Assembly: GCA_000686145.1 (NCBI GenBank)
Contig: JMMB01000005.1
Span: 1-64,000, forward strand
Origin: Peptostreptococcaceae bacterium VA2
Lineage (GTDB): Bacteria > Bacillota > Clostridia > Peptostreptococcales > Peptostreptococcaceae
Direction of reading: 5' to 3'
DNA length: 64,000 nt
A program made the translations under genes and the position numbers. Below are positions 62,494 to 64,000 of this stretch, piece after piece. The stretch's first letter is position 1, and each line of letters begins with the position of its first letter. The notes under the pieces are model-generated. The model had not been told where the DNA came from and ran no database searches. It saw only the letters and a list, made by a program, of their open reading frames with translations.

Positions 62494-62740
62494 GATATTT
62501 ATATCTTAGGATTTTTAATATGACTTAATAACTAATTTGTAGTATTCAACAAACTTTGATAAATAAATTAGAATAGATTATATAAAAATTTAAAAAATAA
62601 TATAGTAGTTTTAAGTTTATATATTGGTATTACTTAGATAGATGCTTATTTTTAATATTATAGGGTCAAGTTTGAGCCGACTGACTTGACGATACTATGT
62701 TAAAATAAGTTGAAAATATAAAAACGAGGGAGTACTAAAA
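62494..62740. other. Intergenic stretch
   Basis: No gene. GTCAAGT (62663) and ACTTGAC (62682) form a small dyad around TTGAGCCGACTG, possibly an operator or element remnant. Confidence 0.35.
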
Positions 62741-63364
62741 ATGAATAAAATCACAAAAGGATTATTAATAGGTGGGGTTATAATTAGTGTTGTATCTACT
62801 GCTGGTGTAATATACATAATTGCCAGTAATAGGATATTGGCAGATAAGAAGGAACAGTCGAGACTTGAAAATATGGTTACCAACTTAAAAGGTCAGTTAA
62901 AAGACAATGAAGAAACTGAGAAGGTAAGTCCAGCAGAAGTTAAAAAAGTAGAACCAATCAATAAAGTACCACAAAAGAATGAAGAACATATTGATAGTGG
63001 AATATGCCCAATCGTAAAAGGTTGTAGTATAACTGAAGCACATGATCATATTCTTGAAGAAGAGGGGATTAGCGATTCAGAAATACGTGACAGCTGGAAG
63101 GAAGCAATGGCATTTGAGGCGAGATTATACTCACTAGATGATAAAATCTATGATAGTATCGAAAGCGAATATAGTAGTGTAGATGCATTACTTAATGACA
63201 TGTGGGGAGCATTGAAAGGAAGATTGTCACCTGGTGCAATGAATGAAGTATTAGTATCACAGAGAGAATGGATCAAATTAAAAGATACTGCTGATATTCA
63301 TACCAAAGTTAGTATGACAAAAGACAGATGCGAATACTTGCTAAGTACATATTTAAAAGCTTAA
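62741..63364 (+). CDS. LprI/DUF1311-like protein, membrane-anchored
   Basis: A 207-residue protein: N-terminal membrane segment (GLLIGGVIISVVSTAGVIYI), charged coiled-coil-like linker (ADKKEQSRLENMVTNLKG) and a C-terminal domain with LNDMWGALKGRLSPGAMNEV and SQREWIKLKD, the pattern of DUF1311/LprI proteins (LprI inhibits lysozyme). GAGGGAG before the ATG. A role against cell-wall lytic enzymes is possible. Confidence 0.7.
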   Translation: MNKITKGLLIGGVIISVVSTAGVIYIIASNRILADKKEQSRLENMVTNLKGQLKDNEETEKVSPAEVKKVEPINKVPQKNEEHIDSGICPIVKGCSITEAHDHILEEEGISDSEIRDSWKEAMAFEARLYSLDDKIYDSIESEYSSVDALLNDMWGALKGRLSPGAMNEVLVSQREWIKLKDTADIHTKVSMTKDRCEYLLSTYLKA

Positions 63365-63549
63365 AACTGTTTATATAAAAGAGTAGAATCGTTGGAAATA
63401 CTGGATTGATTTTGATTAACTTAGGATTTAACTGTGAAAGATTTTAGAAATAAAATAGAAGAGTATATGGAAATATTAAGTTTTATAGTTGATAGATCTT
63501 TAGATTAATTTTGTTATACGGTGTATTTTAAGGACATTTGGAGGAAGAG

Positions 63550-64000
63550 ATGAAAAAAAGAGCAGTAGGATATTGTAGGATCTCGACTTTAATGCAAGTA
63601 GATAATACTTCATTAAAGGACCAAGAAGATAAAATAAAAATGTATTGCAAGCTTCATGATATAGCGATAGATAAAATGTTTATAGATAAAGCAGTTTCAG
63701 GTAAATCAACAGATAGACCAGAATATGATAAAATGATAAATTATGTTAAAGAAAATGATATAGAGATGATTGTAGTTTATAAGAACGACCGAATACACAG
63801 AAGTTTATACAATTTATTAGCTATGATCTATGAATTACAAGAGTATGAAGTAGCTTTGGTAAGTGTTACCGAGTTATTTGACACCTCAAATCCACAGGGG
63901 ATGTTATTTTTACAGATGCTTGGAAGTTTTGCAGAATTTGAAAGAGCTATTATAAATGAGCGAACTCGCAATGGTAGAATAGCAAGGCTTAATGAAAATA
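63550..64000 (+). CDS. Serine recombinase, cut by right window edge
   Basis: The first 150 codons are seen. The catalytic domain is complete: YCRISTLMQ (nucleophile Ser12), DRPEYDKM, KNDRIHRS and the helix GSFAEFERAIINERTRNGR. GGAGG before ATG 63550. Similar to the intact recombinase at 29718 and, over its last 100 bases, to the fragment at 753-971. The C-terminal recombinase region lies outside the window. Confidence 0.85.
   Translation, partial: MKKRAVGYCRISTLMQVDNTSLKDQEDKIKMYCKLHDIAIDKMFIDKAVSGKSTDRPEYDKMINYVKENDIEMIVVYKNDRIHRSLYNLLAMIYELQEYEVALVSVTELFDTSNPQGMLFLQMLGSFAEFERAIINERTRNGRIARLNEN

Noticed and set aside
63434-63508. 24-codon GTG frame ahead of the right-edge recombinase
   Set aside because: No convincing ribosome site, no conservation visible in the window, and the sequence looks like the tail of a lost gene.
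1-64000. tRNA or rRNA genes
   Set aside because: I saw no tRNA-like cloverleaf with a T-loop GTTCAA-type motif nor any rRNA segment, though a covariance search would be more sensitive than reading by eye.

Overview
The window looks like part of a large plasmid (or cointegrate of two related plasmids) from a low-GC anaerobic Firmicute. It is AT-rich, uses ATA/AGA-type codons and TTG/GTG starts freely, and carries clostridial families: an agr system of clostridial type, zinc phospholipase C, YvrJ/DUF2922/DUF1659 and Mor-like regulators. Peptostreptococcaceae or Clostridium relatives fit best, but the species cannot be fixed from the sequence. There are no rRNA, tRNA or chromosomal housekeeping genes. 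Two paralogous replication/partition modules (about 14.0-17.0 kb and 40.7-43.7 kb), several serine recombinases and many decayed duplicates support a plasmid.

Layout. 1-1.25 kb: gene and transposon debris plus a small secreted-type peptide gene. 1.36-12.8 kb: an agr quorum-sensing locus (agrA, agrC, agrD, agrB) leads directly into a candidate ribosomally made peptide (RiPP) cluster: a 38-residue peptide with three Cys, three radical SAM enzymes, an ABC-2 type transporter and an ABC exporter. A zinc phospholipase C-like secreted protein follows (12.9 kb). 13.8-17.0 kb: replicon 1 (exporter remnant, ParA, broken partner, antisense-controlled leader, prim-pol Rep). 17.9-22.3 kb and 24.0-27.4 kb: two antimicrobial-peptide-type ABC transporter/two-component modules, with a Mor/YvrJ/DUF2922/DUF1659 block between them. 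27.4-29.1 kb: structured non-coding DNA and decayed copies of genes found intact near 53 kb. 29.4-31.2 kb: serine recombinase and Fic protein.

32.1-37.4 kb: a visibly GC-richer island (FtsX-type ABC transporter, two-component system, small HTH protein), surrounded by transposon debris. 38-40.2 kb: another two-component system with a small secreted protein. 40.3-44.2 kb: replicon 2, a close paralogue of replicon 1 with an intact ParA partner and a different Rep C-terminus. 44.2-50.3 kb: a sulfur-metabolism cargo (LysR, CoA-disulfide reductase-rhodanese, YeeE/YedE transporter, APC permease) bracketed by related GGGGGA(G/C)ACCGA inverted ends. 50.3-56.6 kb: duplicated YvrJ block, S41 peptidase lipoprotein, HTH regulator with upstream dyads, amidase, NUDIX protein, and a DNA-binding protein gene whose own coding sequence carries regular arrays of DNA repeats. 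56.7-62.5 kb: another two-component/FtsX ABC module. The right edge cuts a serine recombinase.

Functional reading (inference): the plasmid couples cell-density sensing to production and export of a modified peptide, carries several independent peptide-sensing/export modules, and has two replication systems whose antisense-RNA loops have diverged, possibly allowing them to coexist.
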